Source: a bacterium
Lineage (GTDB): Bacteria; Cyanobacteriota; Vampirovibrionia; Gastranaerophilales; Gastranaerophilaceae
NCBI GenBank assembly: GCA_017396025.1
Contig: JAFQNF010000022.1
Coordinates: forward strand, 1-62,742
Reading direction: 5' to 3'
Length of the DNA: 62,742 bases
This document shows, in pieces, positions 35,650 to 46,463 of the stretch. The notes under the pieces are model-generated. The model had not been told where the DNA came from, did no database searches, and saw nothing but the letters and a program-made list of their open reading frames with translations. How positions within the stretch are numbered: position 1 is the first letter of the stretch; each line of letters starts with the position of its first letter. A program made the translations under genes and the position numbers.

Positions 35650-36193
35650 TATTTCCTCCTTTAATTCTTGCATATATTAACGCTGTTATTGCAGATAAAA
35701 TAATAATTATTGATGGAGAAACAGGTAAAAATATAAAAGCTGCCAAAATCAAAAAGAAAAGTGTATAAGTAAATTTAGAGTTTACGCTTTTTTTCCACAT
35801 ATCTTTTATCGTAACAAGAATAAGTATAATTACTGAGATTCTTATGCCCCAGAAAGCATCTTGAACGTATTTATTATCTACTGCTGTTGTTAACAAGTTA
35901 GCCAGAGTTAAAATACAAATAAAACAGGGTGTAATAATACCTAGTATAGCCATAATTGAACCAAGTAGTTTTCTTGCTTTATAGCCTGTAAAAATGGCTA
36001 TGTTTCCAGCTATAATACCTGGAATACATTGGCTAACTGCAAAATAGTCTATTAATTCTTCTTCTGTTATCCATTTTCGCTCATCAACTATATATTTTTG
36101 CAATAGTGGCAGTATTACATATCCGCCACCTAAAAGCTGAAAGCCTATAATAAAAAATATTTTGTATATTTCTAATAATGATATTTTTTGCAT
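35642..36193 (-). CDS. Half-size chromate-transporter family protein (first of pair)
   Basis: 183 residues from ATG 36193. A TTG at 36211 is also in frame, but AATAAT ends exactly 6 nt before the ATG and no SD exists for either, so a leaderless start at 36193 fits best. CHR domain: IGFQLLGGGYVILPLLQKYI, then SQCIPGIIAGNIAIFTGYK. It overlaps its partner by 8 bases, ensuring co-translation of the heterodimer. Confidence 0.88.
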   Translation of the reverse strand: MQKISLLEIYKIFFIIGFQLLGGGYVILPLLQKYIVDERKWITEEELIDYFAVSQCIPGIIAGNIAIFTGYKARKLLGSIMAILGIITPCFICILTLANLLTTAVDNKYVQDAFWGIRISVIILILVTIKDMWKKSVNSKFTYTLFFLILAAFIFLPVSPSIIIILSAITALIYARIKGGNNA

Positions 36194-36259
36194 ATTTTTA
36201 TTATTGCACAACTCTGTACAAATGGCTCAATTGTTTAAAAAACGCTAAAAACGGGAATA

Positions 36260-36271
36260 CTACAATTGTAG
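36260..36271 (+). promoter_or_regulatory. Palindrome overlapping a -10-like box before the HNH gene
   Basis: CTACAATTGTAG is a perfect 12-base palindrome that contains TACAAT, 10 bases before the ATG and next to the AGGAG ribosome site. It could be an operator, but a palindrome of this length can occur by chance in AT-rich DNA. Confidence 0.3.
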
Positions 36272-36280
36272 GAGTTAATT

Positions 36281-36793
36281 ATGCAAAAGGTATTATTACT
36301 TGATAGTCATAATAGGCCCATTAACATTTGTACGTGGAAACGTGCATTGGTTCTTTTACTTAAGGGGAAAGCAGAAATTGCTCGAAAAATTAATGATTTA
36401 GAAAGTATGATTAATATCGACAATTATTTAATTCCTAGAGTTATTCGATTAACGTATGATTTGGCAGTTCAATATAAAGAACTGCCTTTTTGTCGCGAAA
36501 ATATTTTAGTTAGAGATGAATTTGTTTGCCAATATTGTGGTAAGAAATTTCCAGCATCAGAACTTACCCTCGATCATGTATTTCCAAAATCTAGACTTGG
36601 CCCTGATATATGGGAAAATATTGTAGCTTGTTGTAAAGAGTGTAATCAGAAAAAAGCTGATAGAACGCCAAAAGAAGCGCGCATGAAACTTCTTCGTCGT
36701 CCTTATCGTCCTAAAGATTATTTATTGTTTGAATTGAAAAAATATCCTGAAAGTGTTGCTAATTATTGGCGTCAGTTCTTTGAGGCTTCCTAA
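36281..36793 (+). CDS. HNH endonuclease-family protein
   Basis: 170 residues. The C-terminal half is an HNH nuclease with zinc ribbon: C83-x2-C86 and C118-x2-C121, catalytic D98-H99 (LTLDHVFPKS), N113 and N122. The N-terminal 70 residues (LLLDSHNRPINICTWKRA...) are the usual leader of the bacterial and cyanobacterial HNH family of this size. Not linked to a methyltransferase, intron or phage genes here. AGGAG before the ATG. Its last 35 bases overlap the convergent protease-like gene. Physiological target unknown. Confidence 0.9.
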   Translation: MQKVLLLDSHNRPINICTWKRALVLLLKGKAEIARKINDLESMINIDNYLIPRVIRLTYDLAVQYKELPFCRENILVRDEFVCQYCGKKFPASELTLDHVFPKSRLGPDIWENIVACCKECNQKKADRTPKEARMKLLRRPYRPKDYLLFELKKYPESVANYWRQFFEAS

Positions 36794-37577
36794 TTAATTC
36801 AGGGAAACAGCATCTAGCATAATATCCAATTAGTCGCATATCTTCTTGTGCTGTTTCTTCTGCTTTTTTGAAATTAATACTTGTTTTTAGCTCATAATCT
36901 TCATCTGGATTTATAAGAACATTCTCTTTTATCATTTTTTCTACTCTAAATAAAGAACGATGTTTTCTTGCATTTTCTCTTATATCAGATTCCCAAAGTA
37001 TTTGTTTAAATTTACCTTTAGCACCAGATGTGCTGTCTGCAAAACCCAGCCAAGTATCTACAACAACTTCGTCTTTTTTATCTTTGCCCATTTTTGCAAC
37101 TACAGTTGTATGGTCAATTGGTTCTTTTGCTGTGTATTCTACTTCGCCTGTTTTTTTATTTACATATTGAAATTCTGCTTCCAAATTCACTCTGTTTACA
37201 TCATATATTCCGTTTGCTGTTAATGCTGCAATAGTTAGTGCAGCACATTCATGGCAGTTTGCTACTTTAATTAATTTTATTCCTCTTAATGTCTGAAAAA
37301 TAGGAGCATTAAGATTTCTTTCGTCGAAGGTAATTCCTTCAAATGCTGCTTCTGCAGATAAATCTCTGATTGCTGATAATTTCTTGTCAGCTCTTGTTAT
37401 TACTCTTTCATATTTATCTTTAATTTCTGGCGTCCAATTTTTGCTAGTTTTATAAAAAGCATCACAATAAGTTGGACTAGTGTATGGGAAGTTGTTTCTT
37501 GCTGTCCTTTGTATATCGTCAGCTTTTCTTATGCTTTGATTTCTAGATTTAAAACTTGGGTTAAATGAGATTTTCAT
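36759..37577 (-). CDS. SFKS-tagged protein with a possible papain/transglutaminase-like cysteine protease core
   Basis: 272 residues. The tag S8-F9-K10-S11 follows MKISFNP directly. The middle contains N-C108-H-E-C-A, then DH156TTVV, then VVVD174TWLG. Cys, His and Asp-x-Trp in this order and spacing resemble the triad of papain/transglutaminase-fold enzymes, including several bacterial effector proteases. This is a motif-level inference without structure. No SD; TTTAAA ends 6 nt before the ATG. Divergent from the RgpF-like gene. Confidence 0.65.
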   Translation of the reverse strand: MKISFNPSFKSRNQSIRKADDIQRTARNNFPYTSPTYCDAFYKTSKNWTPEIKDKYERVITRADKKLSAIRDLSAEAAFEGITFDERNLNAPIFQTLRGIKLIKVANCHECAALTIAALTANGIYDVNRVNLEAEFQYVNKKTGEVEYTAKEPIDHTTVVAKMGKDKKDEVVVDTWLGFADSTSGAKGKFKQILWESDIRENARKHRSLFRVEKMIKENVLINPDEDYELKTSINFKKAEETAQEDMRLIGYYARCCFPELIRKPQRTDANN

Positions 37578-37617
37578 ATTCGGTTTAAAAACAAAAAAGA
37601 TTTTTTTTGCTTTGTTG

Positions 37618-37623
37618 TATAAT
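37618..37623 (+). promoter_or_regulatory. -10 box for leaderless rgpF-like gene
   Basis: TATAAT followed after 6 nt by the ATG at 37630; no SD. No convincing -35 hexamer. Confidence 0.5.
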
Positions 37624-37629
37624 CATCTT

Positions 37630-38439
37630 ATGAATAGAGTTTGTATTTTTGCGCATTATGATAAAGATAATATTATAGATGATTATGTCATTTATTATTT
37701 AAATGCTCTAAAAAAGGATTTTAATAAAATTATTTTTGTTTCTGATTCTGATTTGCCAAAAGAACAAACTGAAAAATTATCTTCAATATGTGATTATGTT
37801 CAGGCATATCATCATGGGGAGTATGATTGGGGTTCATATAAATTTGGTTATATTATTGCAAAACAAAATAATTTATTACAAAATGCGGATGAATTATTGC
37901 TTTGTAATGATTCCGTTTATGGACCTATTTCTTCGCTAAAGTTAGAAAAAATGCAAGCTGATTTTAATGGCTATTATGAAAATAAATTTGGGTTAGATAA
38001 AGGCGTTGAAGAGCCACATTTGCAAAGTTGGTTTTTGCTTGTGAAAAAGCAAATGTTTAATACGCCTGCATTTGATTCATTTTTAATGTCTATAACTAAG
38101 TTCAAAGATAAATTGGATATAATTAGAAATTATGAAATTGGTTTTACTAAAACTTTTTCTAAAGATTTTTCATATAGTGCTTTATATAGTTCAAATTTAT
38201 CCGATTCAATTACAAATGCACCTATTCAAATGTTAGAAAATTGTTTCCCTTTTATAAAAACTAGAATTCTTCGTAAATATAATATAAATAAGTACCTAAA
38301 AGAAAATCTTGATGTTGAATTGTATAATGCAATACAAAAACATTCATCAAGATTTGAAAAACCTAGTATTTTTAAGATTATTTATAACAATTTAAAACTT
38401 AAAAATAAAAGTAAAAAATACGTTATAAAACACCTTTAG
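37630..38439 (+). CDS. RgpF-like (rhamnan synthesis F) glycan-assembly protein
   Basis: 269 residues from ATG 37630; an ATG at 37612 is also in frame but lies inside the -10 region. Features of the RgpF family (PF05045): VCIFAHYDKDNIIDDYVIYY at the start, YDWGSYKFGY, then DELLLCNDSVYGPIS and HLQSWFLLVKK. These proteins act in rhamnose-containing or related cell-surface polysaccharide synthesis. It stands alone, without other polysaccharide genes. Overlaps hisB tail to tail by 17 bases. Confidence 0.82.
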   Translation: MNRVCIFAHYDKDNIIDDYVIYYLNALKKDFNKIIFVSDSDLPKEQTEKLSSICDYVQAYHHGEYDWGSYKFGYIIAKQNNLLQNADELLLCNDSVYGPISSLKLEKMQADFNGYYENKFGLDKGVEEPHLQSWFLLVKKQMFNTPAFDSFLMSITKFKDKLDIIRNYEIGFTKTFSKDFSYSALYSSNLSDSITNAPIQMLENCFPFIKTRILRKYNINKYLKENLDVELYNAIQKHSSRFEKPSIFKIIYNNLKLKNKSKKYVIKHL

Positions 38440-39007
38440 TTGAAGGTACTTTATCCTTGTTGTTTACATCATAAGATACTGCAATTCTTAATGCTCTTGC
38501 AAAAGACTTAAATACAGCTTCAATAATGTGGTGTGTATCATATCCATCAAGCATTTTTATATGAATTGTCATTAAAGCTGCTTGTGCAAAGCTTGCAAAG
38601 AAATGTGGAAGAATAACTGTTTCAAAATCAGAAGTTTTTTCATCTTTCACCACAACATCTGTTTTGGAAAATACTCTGCCAGAAATATCAACAACACTTA
38701 AAACAAGTGCTTCATCCATTGGAAGAATTTTTTCACCATATCTAGTTATTCCTTTTTTATCGCCTAATGCTTCTAAAAAGGCTTGACCTAATGTAATTGC
38801 AACATCTTCTACAACGTGGTGATTGTCTTTATCGTGAGATGTTACATCTATTTCTAAGTCAAATCCGGCATGATGCGCTAATTGTTCAAGCATATGGTCA
38901 AAAAACTTTATGCCTGTATTTATTTTATAATTACCGTTTCCATCAATGTTTAGGTTTACATTGATTTTTGTTTCTTTTGTTTCTCTTAATTTAGCACTTT
39001 GCCTCAT
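38423..39007 (-). CDS. hisB: Imidazoleglycerol-phosphate dehydratase (monofunctional HisB)
   Basis: Sixth step of histidine synthesis, dehydrating IGP to imidazole-acetol phosphate. 194 residues from ATG 39007, which has GGAGC at a good distance; an ATG at 39037 is open but unsupported. Manganese-binding HHVVEDVAI and DTHHIIEAVFK motifs are intact. There is no phosphatase domain, unlike E. coli HisB. It overlaps the preceding hisC/HAD gene by 17 bases. Confidence 0.94.
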   Translation of the reverse strand: MRQSAKLRETKETKINVNLNIDGNGNYKINTGIKFFDHMLEQLAHHAGFDLEIDVTSHDKDNHHVVEDVAITLGQAFLEALGDKKGITRYGEKILPMDEALVLSVVDISGRVFSKTDVVVKDEKTSDFETVILPHFFASFAQAALMTIHIKMLDGYDTHHIIEAVFKSFARALRIAVSYDVNNKDKVPSTKGVL

Positions 39008-40718
39008 TTTTTTGCTCCAATATTGTTTGTATTTCATTAACTGAATTTAGTGTAGCTTGTGCGCCTTTAGATTTCAAGCTGTTTATTAGCTCTTGTGATT
39101 TATCTTGCGGTGGAAGTACACCAATTGCATTGTAGTCTGCTCTTTTTGCTGCAAGAATATCATCTGATGTATCACCAAAATATGTATAGCTACTTGCTAT
39201 TGTCATTTCTTTTGTCAGGTTTAATCCGTAAGGATTTGGTTTTCCCATTCCTTCTGGAATATCATCTGTTGTTAGAATTGGGAAGAATAAATCAACTGCA
39301 TTGAATTTTTCTAATGCAAACATTGCTTCTGCTCTTAATCTTCCTGTAAAAATTGAAATGTTATAGTCTTTTGATAGTTCTTCAAATATTTTTCTATCAA
39401 ATAGAGGTTCTTCATCGTTTATAACGCCTTTTCCGTCATTCCAATATATTTCTTGGAATACATCAACTATATCGTTATATGAAACATTTCTGCCTTCTTT
39501 TTCTAATAAGAATTTAGTTAAATCCCAATCGTTGTTTAAACCACCAAGATTTTTTGCAGCTTGGATTTCCTCTTGAGATACTTTTTTGCCTGCAAATTTT
39601 TCGTATGTTTTTTCAATAGCAACTCTGTATGATTTGCGTGCGTCAACTAAAACGCCGTCCATATCAAATACTAAAGCTGGCTTTACTTTTAAAAATTCCT
39701 TTATTCTTTCAACGCCTTGTTTTGTTGGAATAGTAATCCTTAAGTGATTTTCTAATAAACTTCCTTTTTTAAATAATTTTACGGCTATATTAGCTTTTCT
39801 TAATTTGTTATAAATAAAGTCAGCTTTTTTACCAAAATCTATAAGCAAGAAGTTAGCAAATGAAGGATAAACCTTTGCCCCTAATTCTTCAAAAAATACT
39901 TTTAATTCATCTTTAGATGAAAGTATTTCTTCACGTAATTTGAAAAAATATTCATTATCTTCTAATGCCGCAATTCCAGCTTTCATTGCTAATGCATTAA
40001 CACTAAATGGGCTTATTACTTTTTTAAGGTTTTTAATGTTTTCTTCATTACTTATCACACAACCTAATCTCATTCCAGCTAGCGCAAAGTCTTTTGAAAA
40101 TGAGCGTGTAATAAATACATTATCAAATTCATTAACATATTTTTTATATGTCGTTCCTGAATAATTTGCATAAGTTTCGTCAATCAGAACAACTTTGTTT
40201 TGTGATTTATCTAAAATTCTTTTTAGGTCATTTTCTTCAATTAAGTTACCTGTTGGGTTATTCGGTGAAGCTAAATAAACTATTTTAACATCTGGTGTGA
40301 TAGCTTCTATAAATTCATTTATAGGAAATACCCATTTTTCTTTGAATGGAACTCTTTTTATTTTTCCACCTTGGATTTGTGCGTAAACAACAGGCATTTC
40401 AAAAGAAACATCAAGAGTTAATAGTGTTTCATTTTTTTCAAGGTATGTTTGTATAATTCCTTGAATCGCCTCATCTGCACCATTTGTAACTTTGATATTA
40501 TTTATGTCGAAACCATAAAAATTAGCAATTTTTTGTGAAAGTTCACCATAAAATGGATAAAAACTAATATCTTTTATACTGCAATTTTTTAGTGCTTCAT
40601 ATACTTTAGGTGAAGCACCATAATTGTTTTCGTTACTATCGATTTTAATGTCCCAATCATTTTCGTACATTGGAACAAAATAGCCTTGCATTTCTTCTAC
40701 TGATTTTTTCGGTCTCAT
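38991..40718 (-). CDS. hisC: Histidinol-phosphate aminotransferase fused to a HAD-IA phosphatase
   Basis: 575 residues. Residues 1-345 are a class I/II PLP aminotransferase of the HisC type: SPNNPTGNL, LIDETYANYSG, PLP lysine K209 in RSFSKDFALAGMRLG. Residues 348-575 are a complete HAD subfamily IA domain: DMDGVLVD (nucleophile D352), IFTGR (T458), GKPNP (K493), GDTSDD (515-520). The natural reading is that aminotransferase and histidinol-phosphate phosphatase are joined; the phosphatase role is inferred from fusion and from the missing phosphatase in the adjacent HisB. 8-nt gap to the upstream SIMPL gene. Confidence 0.9.
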   Translation of the reverse strand: MRPKKSVEEMQGYFVPMYENDWDIKIDSNENNYGASPKVYEALKNCSIKDISFYPFYGELSQKIANFYGFDINNIKVTNGADEAIQGIIQTYLEKNETLLTLDVSFEMPVVYAQIQGGKIKRVPFKEKWVFPINEFIEAITPDVKIVYLASPNNPTGNLIEENDLKRILDKSQNKVVLIDETYANYSGTTYKKYVNEFDNVFITRSFSKDFALAGMRLGCVISNEENIKNLKKVISPFSVNALAMKAGIAALEDNEYFFKLREEILSSKDELKVFFEELGAKVYPSFANFLLIDFGKKADFIYNKLRKANIAVKLFKKGSLLENHLRITIPTKQGVERIKEFLKVKPALVFDMDGVLVDARKSYRVAIEKTYEKFAGKKVSQEEIQAAKNLGGLNNDWDLTKFLLEKEGRNVSYNDIVDVFQEIYWNDGKGVINDEEPLFDRKIFEELSKDYNISIFTGRLRAEAMFALEKFNAVDLFFPILTTDDIPEGMGKPNPYGLNLTKEMTIASSYTYFGDTSDDILAAKRADYNAIGVLPPQDKSQELINSLKSKGAQATLNSVNEIQTILEQKNEAKC

Positions 40719-40726
40719 GATTTTTC

Positions 40727-41463
40727 CTATTTTACGTAGAAGTCTGCATTAACATAAACTCTGATTTTAACTTTTCCTGCTTCAACAGGTGTTGATGTGG
40801 ATTCTCCAACTGTTGCATCAAACGAAGCATTTTTTGCATAAAATCTTCCATTTGATACAAAACTATCCATATTGCAAGAAGCATTCATATGTTTTAACCC
40901 ATCAAGTGATGTTCCTGCTGCAAGTGCTAAAACATTGGCTTGCGTTTTTAAGTCTTTAATTAGTTCAGGATATAAATCTGTGCAAACTTTTTTCTCACCA
41001 TCAAAACCATAAGATAAGCCATTAACTCTGTTAGAACCGTTTGAAATTGCCGTATCTATTAATTTTGAAACTTTTAATATATCTTTTGTTTCGACAGTTA
41101 CAGAATTTACTGCTGTATAGTTTTTTATTGTTCTTTTTCCACCTTGTGTTGAATAAACAGGTCTAACTGAAAAATTTGTTGTTTTTATAACATCATCTTC
41201 AGAGTTTGTTATTTGTTTTAATGCTGTAATTATATTGTTTGATATCGTGTTGTTTTCAGTTGTTGCTTTTTGTGCATCATTGCCTATATTTTCAACAGCA
41301 AATGTGATTTTAGCAATATTTGGTTCTACTTCAATTTCTTTGCTTCCATTAAGTGAAATATAGCCAGCTTCCTTTTTTATATCAGGGGTTTGTGCAGCAT
41401 CAGCTACAAAATTGTTAAATGTTCCAAAAACTAAAAGTGTTACCGCTAATATTGTTTTTTTCA

Positions 41464-41464
<1 letters not shown>
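40727..41464 (-). CDS. Periplasmic SIMPL (DUF541) domain protein
   Basis: 245 residues, signal peptide about 1-23 (cleavage after ADA). The SIMPL/DUF541 signature is visible: ISLNGSKEIEVEPNIAKITF, then a helix of A/T/N residues, then the SVRPVYSTQGGKRTIKNYTA segment. Relatives in other bacteria have been tied to oxidative-stress tolerance and outer-membrane or surface functions. Its ATG overlaps the stop of the upstream membrane-protein gene (TAATG). Confidence 0.88.
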
Positions 41465-43912
<2,448 letters not shown>

Positions 43913-43934
43913 CTATTTATATAAGTTAATAAAA

Positions 43935-43963
43935 TTGTTTACTTAATTGTTTCATTCTATAAT
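43935..43963 (+). promoter_or_regulatory. Promoter for leaderless decarboxylase gene
   Basis: TTGTTT - 17 bp - TATAAT (43958-43963), and the ATG at 43970 follows after 6 nt. No SD. Confidence 0.65.
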
Positions 43964-43969
43964 AATTGT

Positions 43970-45340
43970 ATGTCAATCATTAAATTTATTCAAAAGTTTA
44001 AGAAAAGCAACAGAACTTTATTTACAACCCCATCACACGGACAGGGTGACTTTGTCGCTCCAGATTGTTCAAAAATGCTTGGTCGCCGTTTTTATACTTG
44101 TGATTACTCGGAAATTGAAGGATTTGATAATCTTGCAAAACCAACAGGCATAATTAAAATTACTCAAGATGAAGCTGCGAAAGTTTATGGGGCAAAAAAT
44201 ACTTTCTTTTTAACTAATGGTTCTACATCTGGCATTATTGCCGCGATGTTAACAGTGTTAAATAAGAACGATAAAGTTTTAATTGCTCGTAATTGTCATA
44301 AATCTGTGTATAATGGACTTGTTTTGACCGGTGCGGTTCCAATATGGGTTATGCCACATTATAACCGTGATTGGGGTATTTATGAACCAGTTAATTATGA
44401 TTATATAGAAGAAACTCTTCAACGAAATAGAGATATAAAACTATTTATTATGACTAACCCTACCTATGAAGGGTTGATGACAGATGTTTATAGAGTATCT
44501 CATATTTGTAAAAAATATGGTGTAAAACTTCTTGTTGATGAAGCACACGGTGCATTGTGGACTTTTCATAAGGCATTAGGAACACCATCTTTAATTCAAG
44601 GTGCGGATATTGTTGTTCAATCTTTGCATAAAACAGCTGGGGCTCTTAATCCATCTGCTTTATTACATCTTTCTAAAGAAACTGATATTGATGCAAGTAA
44701 AGTTCAAAAATCACTTAATTTAATTACAACTACATCTCCTTCTTATCCCCTTTTGATTAATATTGAAGGAACAATTAATTATTTGAATTCTGAAAAAGGA
44801 AAAGAAAAACTTTCTGATTTAGTAAAACACGTTAATAGGTTAATTCGCACGCTTAAATCAATTCCTAATTTAGAAGTTTATTCTTATAATAATGATGTTA
44901 CTAAATTATTGGTTAAAGTAACTAATATGTCTGGATTTGAATTATCTGATATTTTGTTTGAAAAATATAATATTGAAGATGAGCTTGCTAATGAAAAATC
45001 TGTGCTTCTTTTAATGGGATTGGGAACAACAAAAGCTAAACTAAAAAAGATAGAAAAAGCATTAACAGAAATTTGTTTGAATAATATAAAAATTACATAT
45101 GAAGATAATTCAAACGTACCGGTGTTTAATCCTGTTGAACCAAGAGTTAGATATATTCCCTCTTTGGTATGGAATCAACCGTATAAGGAAGTTGAATTAA
45201 AATACGCACTCGCGCGTGTTTCTATGGAGCTTATAATGGATTATCCTCCAGGTATTCCAATTTTAATCCCTGGTGAAGTTATAAAAAAAGAACATATTGC
45301 GTATTTATCTGGGAGACAAAAAATAAAGGTATTAGCATAA
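43970..45340 (+). CDS. Orn/Lys/Arg decarboxylase family protein, short form
   Basis: PLP-dependent decarboxylase of basic amino acids, probably making agmatine or cadaverine for polyamine synthesis. 456 residues, the short Bacillus SpeA/YaaO type without the wing domain. PSHGQGDF near the start, DEAHGALW aspartate motif, PLP lysine K221 in SLHKTAGAL. Substrate cannot be decided; arginine is likeliest for the short form. Start codon lies 6 nt behind a perfect -10 box. Confidence 0.88.
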   Translation: MSIIKFIQKFKKSNRTLFTTPSHGQGDFVAPDCSKMLGRRFYTCDYSEIEGFDNLAKPTGIIKITQDEAAKVYGAKNTFFLTNGSTSGIIAAMLTVLNKNDKVLIARNCHKSVYNGLVLTGAVPIWVMPHYNRDWGIYEPVNYDYIEETLQRNRDIKLFIMTNPTYEGLMTDVYRVSHICKKYGVKLLVDEAHGALWTFHKALGTPSLIQGADIVVQSLHKTAGALNPSALLHLSKETDIDASKVQKSLNLITTTSPSYPLLINIEGTINYLNSEKGKEKLSDLVKHVNRLIRTLKSIPNLEVYSYNNDVTKLLVKVTNMSGFELSDILFEKYNIEDELANEKSVLLLMGLGTTKAKLKKIEKALTEICLNNIKITYEDNSNVPVFNPVEPRVRYIPSLVWNQPYKEVELKYALARVSMELIMDYPPGIPILIPGEVIKKEHIAYLSGRQKIKVLA

Positions 45341-45356
45341 ATATATTAAACGCGAA

Positions 45357-45386
45357 AAACGACCGATTTCTCGGTCGTTTGTTTTT
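45357..45386. terminator. Intrinsic terminator
   Basis: 10-bp stem AAACGACCGA/TCGGTCGTTT with TTTC loop, between convergent genes. Confidence 0.9.
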
Positions 45387-45402
45387 GTTATTATGTTTCG
45401 TC

Positions 45403-46314
45403 TTATGCTGCTTCTTGTTCGATTCCTGTATAATCCATATCTACGCCTAGGTCTTTTTTCGCTAATTCGATAGCTTCTTCCATTGTTTTACCTTGTTGTA
45501 GGTATTCATTAACTGCTGTGTTGAAAGATTTTTGTGTTGCTTGAGTAGTTGCTTGTTCTTCATTTTCAGCTGCTAATTCTTCCATAGAACCTGTATATGT
45601 CATACCATCTGCATCTAAGTCTGCTGCTGCACTTGCTGTTGCTGTTTCCATTGAGTAACCTTGGCTTAAGTAATCTTCTACTGCTGAGTCAAAGTCTGAT
45701 TGTGATACTTCTTCTTCTGCTTCTTCTGCTTTTGTTTCTGTTACTGTTGTATTGTCGCCGAATAAGCTATTATTTCCTGATGGTCCTTGTGCTGAACCTG
45801 TCCAAGCTGCACCGTTTTCTTTGCTTGCTGCTAAGCTTTCAACATCTACTGCAACGCCTTGTAAGATTTGGTTCATAAATAATTCTTCAATTTCTAATGC
45901 GCCGTTACCGTTAGCATCTGCGATTGTGATTTGTCCGCCTTTGCCGTCAGAAATTGTGTATACACCGATGTGTGCGCTTGAAATATCTGTGTCGTAACGT
46001 CCATCTGCTTTGTTATCTGGAATATAGCTACTTTTTACATATTCAACGTTTACTTCGAAACCAGCTGCTCTACAAGCTGCTAAGAAATCACTTCTATGTA
46101 AGTTACTTTTGTTTCCGTATAATGCAGCAATTTGTTCTTGTAATGCATAGTCTTCTGGACAATCAAAGCTATCTGTAATCATTGCTTGTAATTCTGGTGA
46201 TAGCGCGTTGCCGTAATCAGAAAAGTCTGCTTCGCCTCTTGCTGTGTTAAGGTTGGTTGTGTTGTAACCTGCTTGTTCTAATTGATTAATAAATTCTGAG
46301 TATCCAATAGTCAT
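45403..46314 (-). CDS. Acidic protein with one EF-hand-like loop and a C-terminal duplication
   Basis: 303 residues, no signal peptide. D133-A-N135-G-N137-G-A-L-E-I-E-E144 is a textbook 12-residue calcium loop, preceded by a strand-like IGVYTISDGKGGQI stretch. Two ~42-residue units at 204-246 and 261-302 are homologous: S/K-x-F-D/N-x-A-V-x-E/D-Y-L-x-Q-G, M-E-x-A, then DLxxDMxYTG. More GC-rich and Ala/Glu-rich than its neighbours, suggesting strong expression or secretion by a non-Sec route. GAGGG ribosome site. No known family recognised. Confidence 0.7.
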   Translation of the reverse strand: MTIGYSEFINQLEQAGYNTTNLNTARGEADFSDYGNALSPELQAMITDSFDCPEDYALQEQIAALYGNKSNLHRSDFLAACRAAGFEVNVEYVKSSYIPDNKADGRYDTDISSAHIGVYTISDGKGGQITIADANGNGALEIEELFMNQILQGVAVDVESLAASKENGAAWTGSAQGPSGNNSLFGDNTTVTETKAEEAEEEVSQSDFDSAVEDYLSQGYSMETATASAAADLDADGMTYTGSMEELAAENEEQATTQATQKSFNTAVNEYLQQGKTMEEAIELAKKDLGVDMDYTGIEQEAA

Positions 46315-46463
46315 GTTTTTATCCCTCTAATAATATCCTCTTACACTAATAAAGTTTTTTTTATTTTTAAAATTGCTTTTTTATATAAAAGTGATATACA
46401 AATGTTACATTTCTTAAAATTATGGTATATGATATAATATAAATAAAGAAAAGAAGGCATCTA

